Shown here: positions 17,914 through 26,578 of the stretch, in pieces
Numbering within the stretch: position 1 is the stretch's first letter
Layout of the letters: the number at the start of each line of letters is the position of its first letter
NCBI GenBank assembly: GCA_036511675.1
Contig: DATCBU010000116.1
Location: 1-64,000, forward strand
Direction of reading: 5' to 3'
Origin: Chersky-840 sp036511675
GTDB taxonomy: Bacteria > Actinomycetota > Acidimicrobiia > Acidimicrobiales > UBA8190
DNA length: 64,000 nt
The notes under the pieces: generated by a model
Seen by the model: the letters and a program-made list of their open reading frames with translations, nothing else
Told to the model about the DNA's origin: nothing
The model's database searches: none
Translations under genes and position numbers: made by a program

Positions 17914-19403
17914 CGGCGGCGCGACCCGTGGCCGCCGACCCGGGAGGCGCCCCGGCGCGCGTCATGGTGGTCGGGCTCGGCCCCGCCGGTGTCGAGCTCG
18001 TGCCGGCGGCCACCGTCGACGCCCTCCGGGAGGCGGCGCGTTGCCTGGTGCGCACGGCCCATCATCCGTCCGCGGCGGTGGTCGACGAGGTGGCCACCGG
18101 TCCCGTCGAGACTCTCGACCATCTTTATGACGCGGCCGACACTTTCGACGACGTCTACGCCGCGATCGTCGAGGAGGTCGTGGCCGCGGCGCGCGCCGTC
18201 GCCGGGACGGGGTACGTGGCCTACGCCGTGCCGGGGTCACCCCTGGTGGCCGAGCGCACCGTGGCGCTGTTGCGCACCGACGGCCGCGTGTCGGTCGATG
18301 TCGTCCCCGCCCTCTCGTTCCTGGACCTGGCGTGGGCGCGCCTGGGCGTGGACCCCGTCGACGCCGGCGTGCGGATCATCGACGGGACCGTCTTCGCCAC
18401 CGAGGCCGCCGGCGAGCGCGGCCCGCTCCTGGTGGCGCAGTGCCACAGTGGCGCCGTGCTCGGCGCCATCAAGCTCGCCGCCGACGACGTCTCGGGACAG
18501 GACCCGGCGCGCCGGGCCGTGCTGTTGCATCACCTGGGCCTGCCTGACGAGAGGGTGGTGGAGGTGCCGTGGGCCGACATCGACCGCACCCTTGACCCCG
18601 ACCACCTCACGGCGCTGTGGGTGACCCGCCTGGCGCCACCGGTGGCGGCTGAGCTCGTGGGTCTCGAGGAGCTGGTGCGGACGCTGCGGGCCCAGTGCCC
18701 GTGGGACCAGCGCCAGACCCACGGGTCGCTGGCGCGGCATCTGCTCGAAGAGGCCTACGAGGCACTCGACGCCATCGAGGTGGTCGCCGCCACCGAGCCC
18801 GAGGTGGCGCCCCTCGACATCGACCACCTCGAAGAGGAACTGGGCGACCTGCTCTTCCAGGTGTACTTCCACGCTCTGCTGGCGACCGAAGCGGGCTACT
18901 TCACGTTGGCGGACGTGGCCCGGACCCTGCACGACAAGCTGGTGAGCCGCCACCCCCATGTCTTCGGCGACGCCGTGGCCGTGACCCCCGAAGACGTCGC
19001 CGCCCGGTGGGAGGTGCTGAAGAAGGCCGAGAAGGGCCGGGCGAGTGTCACCGACGGCATCCCCCGGGCCCTCCCGGCACTGGCGCTGGCGGCCAAGCTC
19101 CAGCGCAAGGCCGAGTCCCTGGGGATGAGCACCGGGACCCTCGACGACCGGAGGCGCCAGATCGCGGCCGGTCTCGAGTCGTTCGGGGACACGGCCCCGG
19201 GTGGCGGCGGTGAGGCCTCGGGGGAGACCCTCGAGGCCACGTCCCAGACCGCCGAGGCGCTCGGGGAGATGCTTTTCGCCGTGGCCGACGCCGCACGGCG
19301 GCTCGGGGTCGATCCCGAGACGGCCCTACGGGGCTATGCGGGCGGGTTCCGGCGGCGCATGGAGGCGGCCGAGGCCCTGATGCCCGGAGAGTCACCCGAC
19401 TGA
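17910..19403 (+). CDS. mazG: YabN-type fusion: tetrapyrrole methylase-like + MazG pyrophosphohydrolase
   Basis: A 497-residue fusion. The N-terminal half (about 15-235) looks like the SAM-dependent tetrapyrrole methylase fold (VMVVGLGPAGVELVP, GYVAYAVPGSPLVAERTV, VDVVPALSFLDLAWARLG), whose role in YabN proteins is unknown. The MazG half begins near 251 with LVRTLRAQCPWDQRQTHGSL and has the metal-binding acidic clusters LLEEAYEALDAIE and LEEELGDLLFQVYFH, typical of nucleoside triphosphate pyrophosphohydrolases that remove non-canonical or damaged NTPs. TTG 17910 overlaps the upstream TGA (TTGA), indicating coupling; ATG 17964 would still keep the whole domain. An extra Gly-rich insert (APGGGGEASGETLEA) sits near residue 430. 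Confidence 0.88.
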   Translation: MTAARPVAADPGGAPARVMVVGLGPAGVELVPAATVDALREAARCLVRTAHHPSAAVVDEVATGPVETLDHLYDAADTFDDVYAAIVEEVVAAARAVAGTGYVAYAVPGSPLVAERTVALLRTDGRVSVDVVPALSFLDLAWARLGVDPVDAGVRIIDGTVFATEAAGERGPLLVAQCHSGAVLGAIKLAADDVSGQDPARRAVLLHHLGLPDERVVEVPWADIDRTLDPDHLTALWVTRLAPPVAAELVGLEELVRTLRAQCPWDQRQTHGSLARHLLEEAYEALDAIEVVAATEPEVAPLDIDHLEEELGDLLFQVYFHALLATEAGYFTLADVARTLHDKLVSRHPHVFGDAVAVTPEDVAARWEVLKKAEKGRASVTDGIPRALPALALAAKLQRKAESLGMSTGTLDDRRRQIAAGLESFGDTAPGGGGEASGETLEATSQTAEALGEMLFAVADAARRLGVDPETALRGYAGGFRRRMEAAEALMPGESPD

Positions 19404-19523
19404 CGGCCGGGCCTCCGCTGGCCCAGCTCGCCGGTGGTGCAAGCCGCAAAACCGTTCCGGAATCCGGACTCGCCATACCGTGCCTGAGCTGGGCGGCTCC
19501 GCCGCCCGCCAGTGCCCAGCGAG

Positions 19524-19529
19524 TAACTT
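19524..19529 (+). promoter_or_regulatory. Candidate -10 box of eno
   Basis: TAACTT lies 34 bases before the eno ATG in a locally A/T-rich stretch. The predicted leader contains ACAAC three times. Position supports a promoter; no -35 match is visible. Confidence 0.35.
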
Positions 19530-19563
19530 TTACAACACTGACAACAGGGACAACATCGAGCCA

Positions 19564-20865
19564 ATGACAGCTATCGAAAAGATCGCGGCGCGGGAAGTCC
19601 TCGACTCCCGCGGGAACCCCACCGTCGAAGTCGAGGTCGTCCTGGACTCCGGGGCCGGCGGGCGCGCCATGGTCCCTTCGGGCGCCTCGACCGGGGTGCA
19701 CGAGGCGACGGAGTGGCGTGACGGGGGCGATCGCTACGGGGGCAAGGGCGTCCTCGGGGCCGTCGAGCACGTCAACGGCGAGATCGCCGAGGTGCTCTCG
19801 GCCTTCGATCCCTATGACCAGCGCGGGATCGACATGGCCCTCGTCGACCTCGACGGGACACCGTCGAAGGGCCGGCTCGGTGCCAACGCGGTGCTGGGGG
19901 TGTCGTTGGCCGTGGCGCGGGCTGCGGCGGTCGATGCCGAGCTCCCCCTGTTCCGCTACGTCGGTGGCGCCAACGCGCACGTCTTGCCCGTGCCCATGAT
20001 GAACGTCGTCAACGGGGGCGCCCACGCCGACAACTCCATCGACTTCCAGGAGTTCATGATCATGCCCGTCGGGGCCGCCTCGTACTCCGAGGGTCTGCGC
20101 TGGGGAGTCGAGACCTATCACGCGCTGGCCAAGGTGTTGAAGGCGCGTCGGCTGTCGACGACGGTGGGAGACGAAGGAGGGTTCGCGCCCGACCTTCCGT
20201 CCAACGCTGAAGCCGTGGCCCTCTTGATGGAGGCCATCGAAGAAGCCGGTCGCGTGCCTGGCGACGAGGTCGCCATCGCGCTCGACCCCGCCGCCAGTGA
20301 ATTCTTCAAGGACGGGGCGTACCACCTGTCAGGCGAAGGGCGTCGGCTGTCGCCCGACGAGATGGTGGCGTACTGGGTGGAGCTGTGTGATCACTACCCC
20401 ATCGTGTCCATCGAGGACGGGATGGCCGAGGACGACTGGGACGGTTGGGTGGCCCTGACCCGTGCGCTCGGACACCGGGTGCAGCTGGTCGGCGACGACA
20501 TCTTCGTCACCAACCAGGACCGTCTCGAGCTCGGGATCGACCGCGCCGCCGCCAACGCCATCCTCATCAAGGTGAATCAGATCGGCACGTTGAGCGAGAC
20601 CCTCGACACCATGGCGCTGGCCACCCGTTCGTCGTACGCCTGTGTGATGTCGCATCGTTCGGGTGAGACCGAGGACACCACCATCGCCGATCTCGCCGTG
20701 GCCACCAATTGCGGGCAGATCAAGACGGGCGCCCCGGCCCGTTCTGATCGGGTGGCGAAGTACAACCAGTTGCTGCGGATCGAGGAGGAGCTCGGCGAGT
20801 CGGCCGCCTATCTCGGGCGCGATGCGCTCTCGACGGCGAGACGCGGGAGCGGCTCCGCACGGTGA
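19564..20865 (+). CDS. eno: Enolase
   Basis: Interconverts 2-phosphoglycerate and phosphoenolpyruvate. The 433-residue protein is full length and canonical: AREVLDSRGNPTVEVEV at the N-terminus, the loop PSGASTGVHEA, PMMNVVNGGAHADN, the Mg-binding SIEDGMAEDDWDGW (about 281-294), ILIKVNQIGTLSETLDT with the catalytic Lys, and SHRSGETEDTTIADLAVA. ATG 19564 (MTAIEKIAAREV) was chosen because residues encoded upstream do not belong to the family. Its stop overlaps the ftsB start (GTGA), the usual actinobacterial eno-ftsB arrangement. Confidence 0.97.
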   Translation: MTAIEKIAAREVLDSRGNPTVEVEVVLDSGAGGRAMVPSGASTGVHEATEWRDGGDRYGGKGVLGAVEHVNGEIAEVLSAFDPYDQRGIDMALVDLDGTPSKGRLGANAVLGVSLAVARAAAVDAELPLFRYVGGANAHVLPVPMMNVVNGGAHADNSIDFQEFMIMPVGAASYSEGLRWGVETYHALAKVLKARRLSTTVGDEGGFAPDLPSNAEAVALLMEAIEEAGRVPGDEVAIALDPAASEFFKDGAYHLSGEGRRLSPDEMVAYWVELCDHYPIVSIEDGMAEDDWDGWVALTRALGHRVQLVGDDIFVTNQDRLELGIDRAAANAILIKVNQIGTLSETLDTMALATRSSYACVMSHRSGETEDTTIADLAVATNCGQIKTGAPARSDRVAKYNQLLRIEEELGESAAYLGRDALSTARRGSGSAR

Positions 20866-21608
20866 TGCTCAGCAGGGTGAGACGACAGCCTCTGCACGCC
20901 GCCAAGCGGGCCCGGCGCCACCCGCAGCTGCACGTGCCGCGTCCGCACGTGCCGCGTCCGCACATCCGGGTCCCTCGGCTCCATGTGCAGCTGCCGCGGC
21001 CACAACTCCACATGCCCTCGTCCCCGGTGGCCACCGCGCTGGCATTCGTCGCCCGGTGGAGGGGGGGTCGGGAAACGCTGTCTCTCGAACGTCGCCGGGC
21101 CCGTACCTTGCTGATCGGCGCCATCGTGTTCGCATCTGTGGTCCTGCTCACCAGCTTTCCGATCGGCGGCCTGCTGTCGCAGCGCTCGGCGCTGGCGGGC
21201 ACCGCCCACGAGCTCGTCACCGTCAAGGCGGAGAACCAGGCCCTGGCCCGTCAGGTGTCGGATCTCTCCGACCCCGCCACGGTCAACGATCTCGCCCGCC
21301 ACGACTACGGGTTCGTTCCCAAGGGTCAACGGGTGTACGACATCCTTCCTGCCTCGAGTCCTTCGGGTTCGGCGTCTGCGGCTTCGGGCCAGGTGCCTCT
21401 GAACGGGCCGCCCGTGGTGCCGGGCTCCGCCCGGTCGCAGGCGCTCATCGGGGTCGTGGCTCCGGTCGTCGCGCCCAGCACGGCGGGAGCGACGAACAGC
21501 GTCCACGCCAAAGACGCCGCCGCGTTGGCGAGCAGCGACAGCCCCGCGCCGCCCGAGCCCCACAGCTACTGGGGCCGGGTCGTCCGGAGTCTGGAGTTCT
21601 GGAACTGA
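20862..21608 (+). CDS. ftsB: FtsB/DivIC-like septum formation initiator with a His/Pro/Arg-rich N-terminal tail
   Basis: A 248-residue bitopic divisome protein. One membrane helix (about 81-105, LLIGAIVFASVVLLTSFPIG) is followed by a coiled coil (HELVTVKAENQALARQVSDL) and the short motif DYGFVPKGQRVYDI, as in FtsB/DivIC, which joins FtsL and FtsQ. Two things are unusual. The cytosolic tail of about 80 residues contains repeated HVPRP-type units with seven histidines in about 30 residues. The extracellular C-terminus is a long Pro/Ser/Ala tail ending in an aromatic YWGRVVRSLEFWN. GTG 20862 overlaps the eno stop (GTGA), and an ATG follows directly at 20865. Confidence 0.85.
   Translation: MMLSRVRRQPLHAAKRARRHPQLHVPRPHVPRPHIRVPRLHVQLPRPQLHMPSSPVATALAFVARWRGGRETLSLERRRARTLLIGAIVFASVVLLTSFPIGGLLSQRSALAGTAHELVTVKAENQALARQVSDLSDPATVNDLARHDYGFVPKGQRVYDILPASSPSGSASAASGQVPLNGPPVVPGSARSQALIGVVAPVVAPSTAGATNSVHAKDAAALASSDSPAPPEPHSYWGRVVRSLEFWN
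20931..20975 (+). repeat. 15-bp tandem repeat inside ftsB
   Basis: CACGTGCCGCGTCCG occurs twice in perfect tandem (20931-20945 and 20946-20960) and a third, degenerate copy follows at 20961-20975. It encodes the HVPRP units of the FtsB tail. Confidence 0.8.
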
Positions 21609-22099
21609 CCCCGCCCCCACTCGGCGAGTCCGATCGGGAGGCGGTGGCCCGGCTGCTCGGGCGCGTGCCGGCAGGGGAGTTCAAAGTCGTCGTTCGTCGT
21701 GGGGACGGGACCCCAGTGGTGATCGAGAACGCACCGTTTCTCGACGACGGTCGGCCCATGCCCACGCTGTTCTGGCTGGTCGATGCCGATCTGCGCGCCG
21801 CAGTGAGTACGCTCGAGGCGGCCGGCGGGGTCCGGCGGGCCGAGGCGGCCGTCGACGCCGGGGCGCTCGCCGACGCACACGCCCGTCATGCAGCGCAGCG
21901 CGACCGTGCCGTCCCGGTCGGGCACACCGGCCCTCGCCCCTCGGGGGGTGTGGGTGGGACCCGCACGGGGGTCAAGTGCCTGCATGCTCATCTGGCGTGG
22001 CACCTGGCCGGCGGGGACGACCCCGTGGGCCGCTGGACGGTCGACGCGCTGGGCTTCGACGTGTCGCATCTGGCGGTCGAACCCGACCAGGGGTGCTAG
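21605..22099 (+). CDS. DUF501 family protein, probable CTG start
   Basis: A conserved actinobacterial protein of unknown function, always near eno/ftsB and ppx. Family features seen: DREAVARLLGRVPAGEFKVV, a PVVIENAPFLDDGRPMPTLF segment, the LVDADLRAAVSTLEAAGGV region, and GTRTGVKCLHAHLAWHLAGG near the C-terminus with conserved Cys and His. The first normal start codon, GTG 21644, would remove the conserved DREA that begins the family. CTG 21605 overlaps the ftsB stop (CTGA), keeps it, and gives 164 residues, close to the usual length. I therefore annotate CTG 21605. Confidence 0.8.
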   Translation: MTPPPLGESDREAVARLLGRVPAGEFKVVVRRGDGTPVVIENAPFLDDGRPMPTLFWLVDADLRAAVSTLEAAGGVRRAEAAVDAGALADAHARHAAQRDRAVPVGHTGPRPSGGVGGTRTGVKCLHAHLAWHLAGGDDPVGRWTVDALGFDVSHLAVEPDQGC

Positions 22100-22108
22100 A
22101 GCGGCGCC

Positions 22109-23086
22109 ATGGGAGACACCAGCGCCCGCCCTGTGGCCGCGATCGACTGTGGGACCAACTCGACACGGCTGCTCGTCATGGACGAGGACGGCACCGTGCT
22201 CGAGCGGCAGATGCGCATCACCCGCCTGGGCGAGGGGGTCGACGCCAGCCACACGCTGTCGCGTCCCGCCGTGGACCGGACCGTGTCGGTCCTCGAGGAC
22301 TACCGGGGGCTCATGGACCTCCACCGTGTGGGTCGGGCTCGGCTGGTGGCCACTTCGGCGGCCCGCGACGCCACCAACGCCGAGGAGTTCCTCTCCGCCG
22401 CACGCCAGGCGACCGGGATCAGGCCCGAGATCCTCAGTGGGCGTGAAGAGGGCGCGCTCTCGTTCGCCGGGGCCACCGCCCACATCGCCGACGTGCCGGT
22501 TGGGCCCGGGCCCGTACTCGTCGTCGACATCGGTGGAGGGTCGACCGAGCTCGTCGTGGGTGAGCTTGCCCCAGGAGGGGTTGCGACGACAGGGTCTGCG
22601 ACGGCACACCGGGCGGCGGTCTCGGCCGCCTCGCTCGACGTGGGCTGCGTGCGCGTCACGGAGCGGTTCTTGCACGGCGACCCGCCCCGGGCCGAGGAGT
22701 TGTCCGAGGCCCGGCGCACGGTGTGCGCCCAGTTGTCCGGCGCATTGGCCGAGCTCCCCCCGTTGCGCCACGGAGGCCTGCTCATCGGCTTGGCCGGCAC
22801 GGTGTCGACGTTGGCGGCGCTCGATGGCGGGCTGCGTGACTATTCGCGTGCCGCCATCCACCATGTCGTGCTCGACCGTGCCACGGTGCAGTTCTGGCTG
22901 GCGGCACTGGCAGGAGAGGACAGTCGCGCCCGGCTGGCGCGCCCGGGGATGGTGGAGGGACGGGCCGACGTCATCGTCGGAGGGGTCCTCATCCTCGATG
23001 CCGTCATGGACGTGTTCGACCGCCACGAGTGCGTGGTGTCCGAGGACGACATCCTCGACGGCATGGCGGCCACCCTGCTGCTCTGA
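22109..23086 (+). CDS. ppx: Exopolyphosphatase / guanosine pentaphosphatase family
   Basis: A 325-residue member of the sugar kinase/actin-fold Ppx/GppA family, the short actinobacterial form without the C-terminal HD-like domain. The phosphate-binding loops read VAAIDCGTNSTRLLVMD (N-terminus) and VLVVDIGGGSTELVVGE (about 133-149), with the adenosine-type motif GLAGTVSTLAAL near 228. It would shorten polyphosphate or hydrolyse pppGpp. It begins 9 bases after the DUF501 stop and ends the rightward housekeeping run, facing a DUF2304 gene 12 bases away. Confidence 0.9.
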   Translation: MGDTSARPVAAIDCGTNSTRLLVMDEDGTVLERQMRITRLGEGVDASHTLSRPAVDRTVSVLEDYRGLMDLHRVGRARLVATSAARDATNAEEFLSAARQATGIRPEILSGREEGALSFAGATAHIADVPVGPGPVLVVDIGGGSTELVVGELAPGGVATTGSATAHRAAVSAASLDVGCVRVTERFLHGDPPRAEELSEARRTVCAQLSGALAELPPLRHGGLLIGLAGTVSTLAALDGGLRDYSRAAIHHVVLDRATVQFWLAALAGEDSRARLARPGMVEGRADVIVGGVLILDAVMDVFDRHECVVSEDDILDGMAATLLL

Positions 23087-23098
23087 AGCCGCGACGCC

Positions 23099-23509
23099 CT
23101 ACGAGGTGGGAGCGGCCCCACCGGGTGGTGTCGGAGGCGTCTCGGTGTCGTCGTCGGCTCGTGCACCCAGTGCCTCGGGGGTCATGGTCGTCATGAGGCC
23201 GATCTCTTGGACCAAGGCGATCTGCTTGGCCGAAAGCCTCGCCAGGCTGAGTGACAAGTGGAAGACGAGGACCATGAGAAACAGCACCGCCAAGAGGAGG
23301 ATGAGATCGGGCGGGTAGGCGATTCCCACGGCATGCGAGACCCGGTCGAGGATGTGCGTCGGGAGCGTGGCGCTCACGAAGACCATGACGAGGCTCACCA
23401 GCAGCCAGAGCAGGGCGGCCTGCTCGCGCAGCCGCTGGCGCCGCATGGCAACGACCGAGACGACGAGGAAGCCCACACTCAGGACCATCGACAACACGAA
23501 CGCTTTCAC
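23099..23509 (-). CDS. DUF2304 membrane protein
   Basis: A 136-residue protein with three membrane helices (AFVLSMVLSVGFLVVSVVAM, ALLWLLVSLVMVFVSATLP and LILLLAVLFLMVLVFHLSL) followed by a cytosolic coiled region LARLSAKQIALVQEIGLM and a polar tail. This is the DUF2304 layout, a family regularly encoded beside polyprenyl-phosphate GT2 enzymes and thought to assist them at the membrane. GTG 23509 overlaps the stop of the upstream GT2 gene (GTGA), so the two are translationally coupled. Confidence 0.82.
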   Translation of the reverse strand: MKAFVLSMVLSVGFLVVSVVAMRRQRLREQAALLWLLVSLVMVFVSATLPTHILDRVSHAVGIAYPPDLILLLAVLFLMVLVFHLSLSLARLSAKQIALVQEIGLMTTMTPEALGARADDDTETPPTPPGGAAPTS

Positions 23510-24438
23510 GAGGCCTCCTTGGGTTTCGACGTGTCCTTCCGATTCAAGCCGCCCACGAGGAGGGCGACGGTCACCCGGGCCATGTAGTAGGCGGAGCGGA
23601 TGCCGGCGATGCTGGACTCTCCGTGCCGGCGGGGCGTCATCCGGACGGGGACTTCCTCGAGCCGCAACCCGTTGCGGCTGGCGAGGACCAGTGACTCGAC
23701 TTCGGGGAAGTCGGTGGGGTAGCTGCGGGCGAAGAGCGCGATCCCCTGGGCGCCGACGGCCCGGAAGCCCGACGTGGTGTCGGTGAAGGTGCCGCCCGTC
23801 CTCCACCGGACCAACGTGGCCAGAAGGCGCATGGCGAATCGGCGGCCCGCCGGCGCCACGTAGTCTCCGCGCCCGAGCCACCGGGACCCCACGGTCATCT
23901 CGGCCCGACCGGTACGGATGGGGTCGAGCAGTCTCTCGATCTCGGCCGGATCGTGCTGGTCGTCGCCGTCGACCTGGATGGCGATGTCGAACCCGTGGCG
24001 CAGGGCATAGAGATAGCCGGCTTGGACGGCCCCGCCGATGCCCAAGTTGACGGGCAGCGTGATGACGGTGGCGCCCGCTCGCAGTGCCCTGACCGCCGTA
24101 TCGTCCTTCGAGCCGTCGTTGACGACGACCACGAGGGCCTCGGGAATGGCCGAATAGGCGCGTTGGATGACCGTGGCCACCGATCCGGCCTCGTTGAAAG
24201 CCGGGATGACGACGCAGATCCGTGCATTCCGGGCGGCTTCGGAGGGGTCGACCGAGGTGGTCACGTCGTGGGTGGGCAGCATTGGTCGGGCCTCGGCTCG
24301 ACGCCCCGGTCGGGACCCGGAACCGGTGGCGCCCGCGTCACCGCCGTCGCTCGGAGAGCCCGGCCCGACGCGTGTCGACGGCTGAGTCGGGCCCGGGATG
24401 GTGGAGGTAGCCAAGCTCTCGTGGTCGGCGTTCGGCAC
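23506..24438 (-). CDS. GT2 glycosyltransferase, polyprenyl-phosphate sugar synthase-like
   Basis: The 310-residue protein has a disordered N-terminal extension of about 70 residues (Pro/Gly/Ser/Thr-rich) before the GT-A domain, which opens with ICVVIPAFNEAGSVATVIQRA. Other motifs are VVNDGSKDDTAVRAL, the metal site IQVDGDDQHDPAEI (about 165-178), GSRWLGRGDYV and DTTSGFRAV, as in DPM1/GtrB-like enzymes. It is paired with DUF2304 through a GTGA overlap. GTG 24438 has a perfect AAGGAGG six bases upstream, so the long N-terminus is real. Divergent from the nucleotide-sugar dehydrogenase operon. Confidence 0.88.
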   Translation of the reverse strand: MPNADHESLATSTIPGPTQPSTRVGPGSPSDGGDAGATGSGSRPGRRAEARPMLPTHDVTTSVDPSEAARNARICVVIPAFNEAGSVATVIQRAYSAIPEALVVVVNDGSKDDTAVRALRAGATVITLPVNLGIGGAVQAGYLYALRHGFDIAIQVDGDDQHDPAEIERLLDPIRTGRAEMTVGSRWLGRGDYVAPAGRRFAMRLLATLVRWRTGGTFTDTTSGFRAVGAQGIALFARSYPTDFPEVESLVLASRNGLRLEEVPVRMTPRRHGESSIAGIRSAYYMARVTVALLVGGLNRKDTSKPKEAS

Positions 24439-24619
24439 CGCTCCTCCTTGGAGCGCGGGAATCTCGGGCCAGGGTAGTCGTCAGCTTCCAGCCCAGGGCT
24501 GACCCGCTGCGTCGGGCGCTGCAGAGGAGTCGGCTCGCCCCGTGCCCACTCGGGTCTTCGGGACTCCCAAATATTGACAGGACCAGGCAAATCATTTCCA
24601 GTTGCCCGGGCCGGTCACT

Positions 24620-24625
24620 TAGCAT
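24620..24625 (+). promoter_or_regulatory. Leaderless-type -10 box of the nucleotide-sugar dehydrogenase operon
   Basis: TAGCAT ends 7 bases before ATG 24633, which has no Shine-Dalgarno. The 194-base divergent region upstream also holds TTGACA at 24574-24579, but its distance to this box (40 bases) is wrong for a -35 element. Confidence 0.5.
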
Positions 24626-24632
24626 TGTGGAA

Positions 24633-25835
24633 ATGTCCAACCAGAGGTGGCCTGTAGACGTCGTCGTGATGGGTGGCTGTGGGCACGTCGGGTTGCCTCT
24701 CGGGATCGCCCTGGCGCAGTCCGGTCTGAAGGTCGCTCTGTACGACGTCAACCTGGAAGCAGTCGATCAGGTGGGCTCGGGAAAGATGCCCCACCGAGAG
24801 CCCGGTGCGCCCGAGGTTCTGGCCAAGGTGCTGGCCGATGGCACGCTGGCGGTCTCGGCGGACGCGTCGACGGTGCGAAATGCCGAGCACGTGATCGTGG
24901 TGCTCGGGACCCCCGTCGACGAGTACTTCAACCCCCACCCGCAAGCCGTCATCGGTGCGCTCGAGAGCGTGGCTGACGAATTGCACGACGGCCAGCTCTT
25001 GGTGTTGCGTAGCACGGTGTTCCCCGGCGTCACCCGGATGGTCGAGCGTCTCATGCAGCGCCTGAACAAGGCGGTCGACGTGGCCTTCTGCCCCGAGCGC
25101 ATCGCCGAGGGACGGGCCATGGAGGAGCTCTTCACCCTTCCTCAGATCGTTTCGGCCCGGACCAACCGGTCGTTCGACCGCGCCGCAGCGCTGTTCGGCC
25201 ACCTCACCGACAAGATCGTCCGTGTCGCCCCCGAGGAGGCGGAGCTGGCCAAGCTCTTCACCAACTCGTACCGCTACATCAAATTCGCGGCGGCCAACCA
25301 GCTCTTCATGATGGCGAACGACTTCGGACTGGACTTCGAGAAGATCCGAGCGGCAGTGATCGAGGACTACCCCCGCGCCGCCGATCTCCCCGGTCCCGGG
25401 TTCGCGGCGGGACCGTGTCTCTTGAAGGACACCATGCAGCTGGCCGCGTTCAACAACAACAACTTCGCGCTCGGGCAAGCGAGCATGCAGATCAACGAGG
25501 GCCTTCCGCTGTACCTCACGGCCCGGATGGCCGCCCGCTACGACCTGGCGTCGATGACCGTCGGCATCCTGGGCATGGCGTTCAAGGGTGAGTCCGACGA
25601 CAACAGGTCCAGCCTGTCCTACAAGCTCAAGCGGATCCTGGGGGTCAGGGCGGCGGGCGTCCTCACCGCGGATCCCTATGTCACCGTGGACGGCGATCTG
25701 TGGCCTCTCGACGACGTCCTGGCTCGTTCCGACCTCATCGTCATTGGCGCACCCCACAAGGTCTACGCCGACCTCGACATCTCTCAGCCGGTCGTGGACA
25801 TCTGGAACCTCCGCGGCGGCGGCGTGTGCATATGA
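24633..25835 (+). CDS. UDP-glucose/GDP-mannose dehydrogenase family (WecC-like)
   Basis: A 400-residue NAD-dependent enzyme that would oxidise a nucleotide sugar to its uronic acid. The N-terminal Rossmann domain reads VVVMGGCGHVGLPLGIALAQ. The middle domain has VLGTPVDEYFNP and LRSTVFPGVTRMVE. The catalytic core shows ELAKLFTNSYRYIKFAAANQ and the active-site Cys in GPGFAAGPCLLKDTMQL (about 250-266). The C-terminal domain has GMAFKGESDDNRSSLSYKL. Family resemblance is closest to UDP-N-acetylmannosamine dehydrogenases, but the substrate cannot be assigned. First gene of an operon with a GT2 and an epimerase, joined by ATGA overlaps; ATG 24633 is preferred over GTG 24627 because of the TAGCAT box 7 bases upstream. 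Confidence 0.9.
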   Translation: MSNQRWPVDVVVMGGCGHVGLPLGIALAQSGLKVALYDVNLEAVDQVGSGKMPHREPGAPEVLAKVLADGTLAVSADASTVRNAEHVIVVLGTPVDEYFNPHPQAVIGALESVADELHDGQLLVLRSTVFPGVTRMVERLMQRLNKAVDVAFCPERIAEGRAMEELFTLPQIVSARTNRSFDRAAALFGHLTDKIVRVAPEEAELAKLFTNSYRYIKFAAANQLFMMANDFGLDFEKIRAAVIEDYPRAADLPGPGFAAGPCLLKDTMQLAAFNNNNFALGQASMQINEGLPLYLTARMAARYDLASMTVGILGMAFKGESDDNRSSLSYKLKRILGVRAAGVLTADPYVTVDGDLWPLDDVLARSDLIVIGAPHKVYADLDISQPVVDIWNLRGGGVCI

Positions 25836-26578
25836 AGCCACGCGTCTCGATCGTGGTCCCCGCCTACAACGAGGGGACCTCGATCGAAGACTTCCTCGGC
25901 CGGGTGCTCGAAGCCGTCGAGCTTCCGTGCGAGCTGCTCGTGGTGGTCGACACTCCTGATGACACAACCCTCCCCTACGTCGAGAAATACGCCCGCCAGG
26001 ACCCGCGTGCTCGGCCTGTGCTGAACACGTTCGGTCCGGGTCCGGCGCAGGCCATCCGGTACGGGATCGATCAGTCACTGGCTGACGTCGTCGTGGTGAC
26101 GATGGCAGACGGCTCTGACGACCCCCGGCAGATCGACCAACTGGTCCGCCTCATCGAGCGGGGCGTCGTCGTGGCCGCCGCCTCGCGCTACTCGCGCGGG
26201 GGCCAGCAGGTGGGCGGCCCGTTTCTGAAGGGGACACTGTCGCGCCTGGCCGGGTTGACGTTGGCATGGGTGGCTCGGGTGGGAACTCGAGACGCCACCA
26301 ACTCGTTCAAGGCCTACGACATGGACTTCATCCGATCCGTCGGCATCGACTCCGACGCCGGTTTCGAGATCGGGATCGAGCTCGTCGCCAAGGCCCGACG
26401 AGCCCGGTTGCCGGTGGCCGAGATCCCCACGATCTGGCTGGAGCGTGACCAGGGCATGTCAAACTTCAAGCTCGCATCCTGGATACCGCGGTACGTGCGT
26501 TGGTGGCTGTTCGCCTTCGGCCCCCGGCTTCCGGTCGAGCAGGTGCGAGAAGTCGCCAACCGAGGAAGAAGGTCATGA
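25832..26578 (+). CDS. GT2 glycosyltransferase
   Basis: A 248-residue GT-A enzyme starting KPRVSIVVPAYNEGTSIEDF, with VVVDTPDDTTLPYVE, the acidic metal site VTMADGSDDPRQIDQ (about 90-104), ASRYSRGGQQVGG and the acceptor-loop region TRDATNSFKAYDMDFI. It resembles dolichyl-phosphate sugar synthases, with no membrane helices apart from a hydrophobic YVRWWLFAFG near the C-terminus. ATG 25832 overlaps the dehydrogenase stop (ATGA), and its own stop overlaps the epimerase start in the same way, so the three are co-translated. Confidence 0.88.
   Translation: MKPRVSIVVPAYNEGTSIEDFLGRVLEAVELPCELLVVVDTPDDTTLPYVEKYARQDPRARPVLNTFGPGPAQAIRYGIDQSLADVVVVTMADGSDDPRQIDQLVRLIERGVVVAAASRYSRGGQQVGGPFLKGTLSRLAGLTLAWVARVGTRDATNSFKAYDMDFIRSVGIDSDAGFEIGIELVAKARRARLPVAEIPTIWLERDQGMSNFKLASWIPRYVRWWLFAFGPRLPVEQVREVANRGRRS

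Noticed and set aside
24574..24579. TTGACA as a -35 box upstream of the nucleotide-sugar dehydrogenase gene
   Set aside because: It is about 40 bases from the TAGCAT box, and the sequence 17 bases downstream of it has no -10 character.
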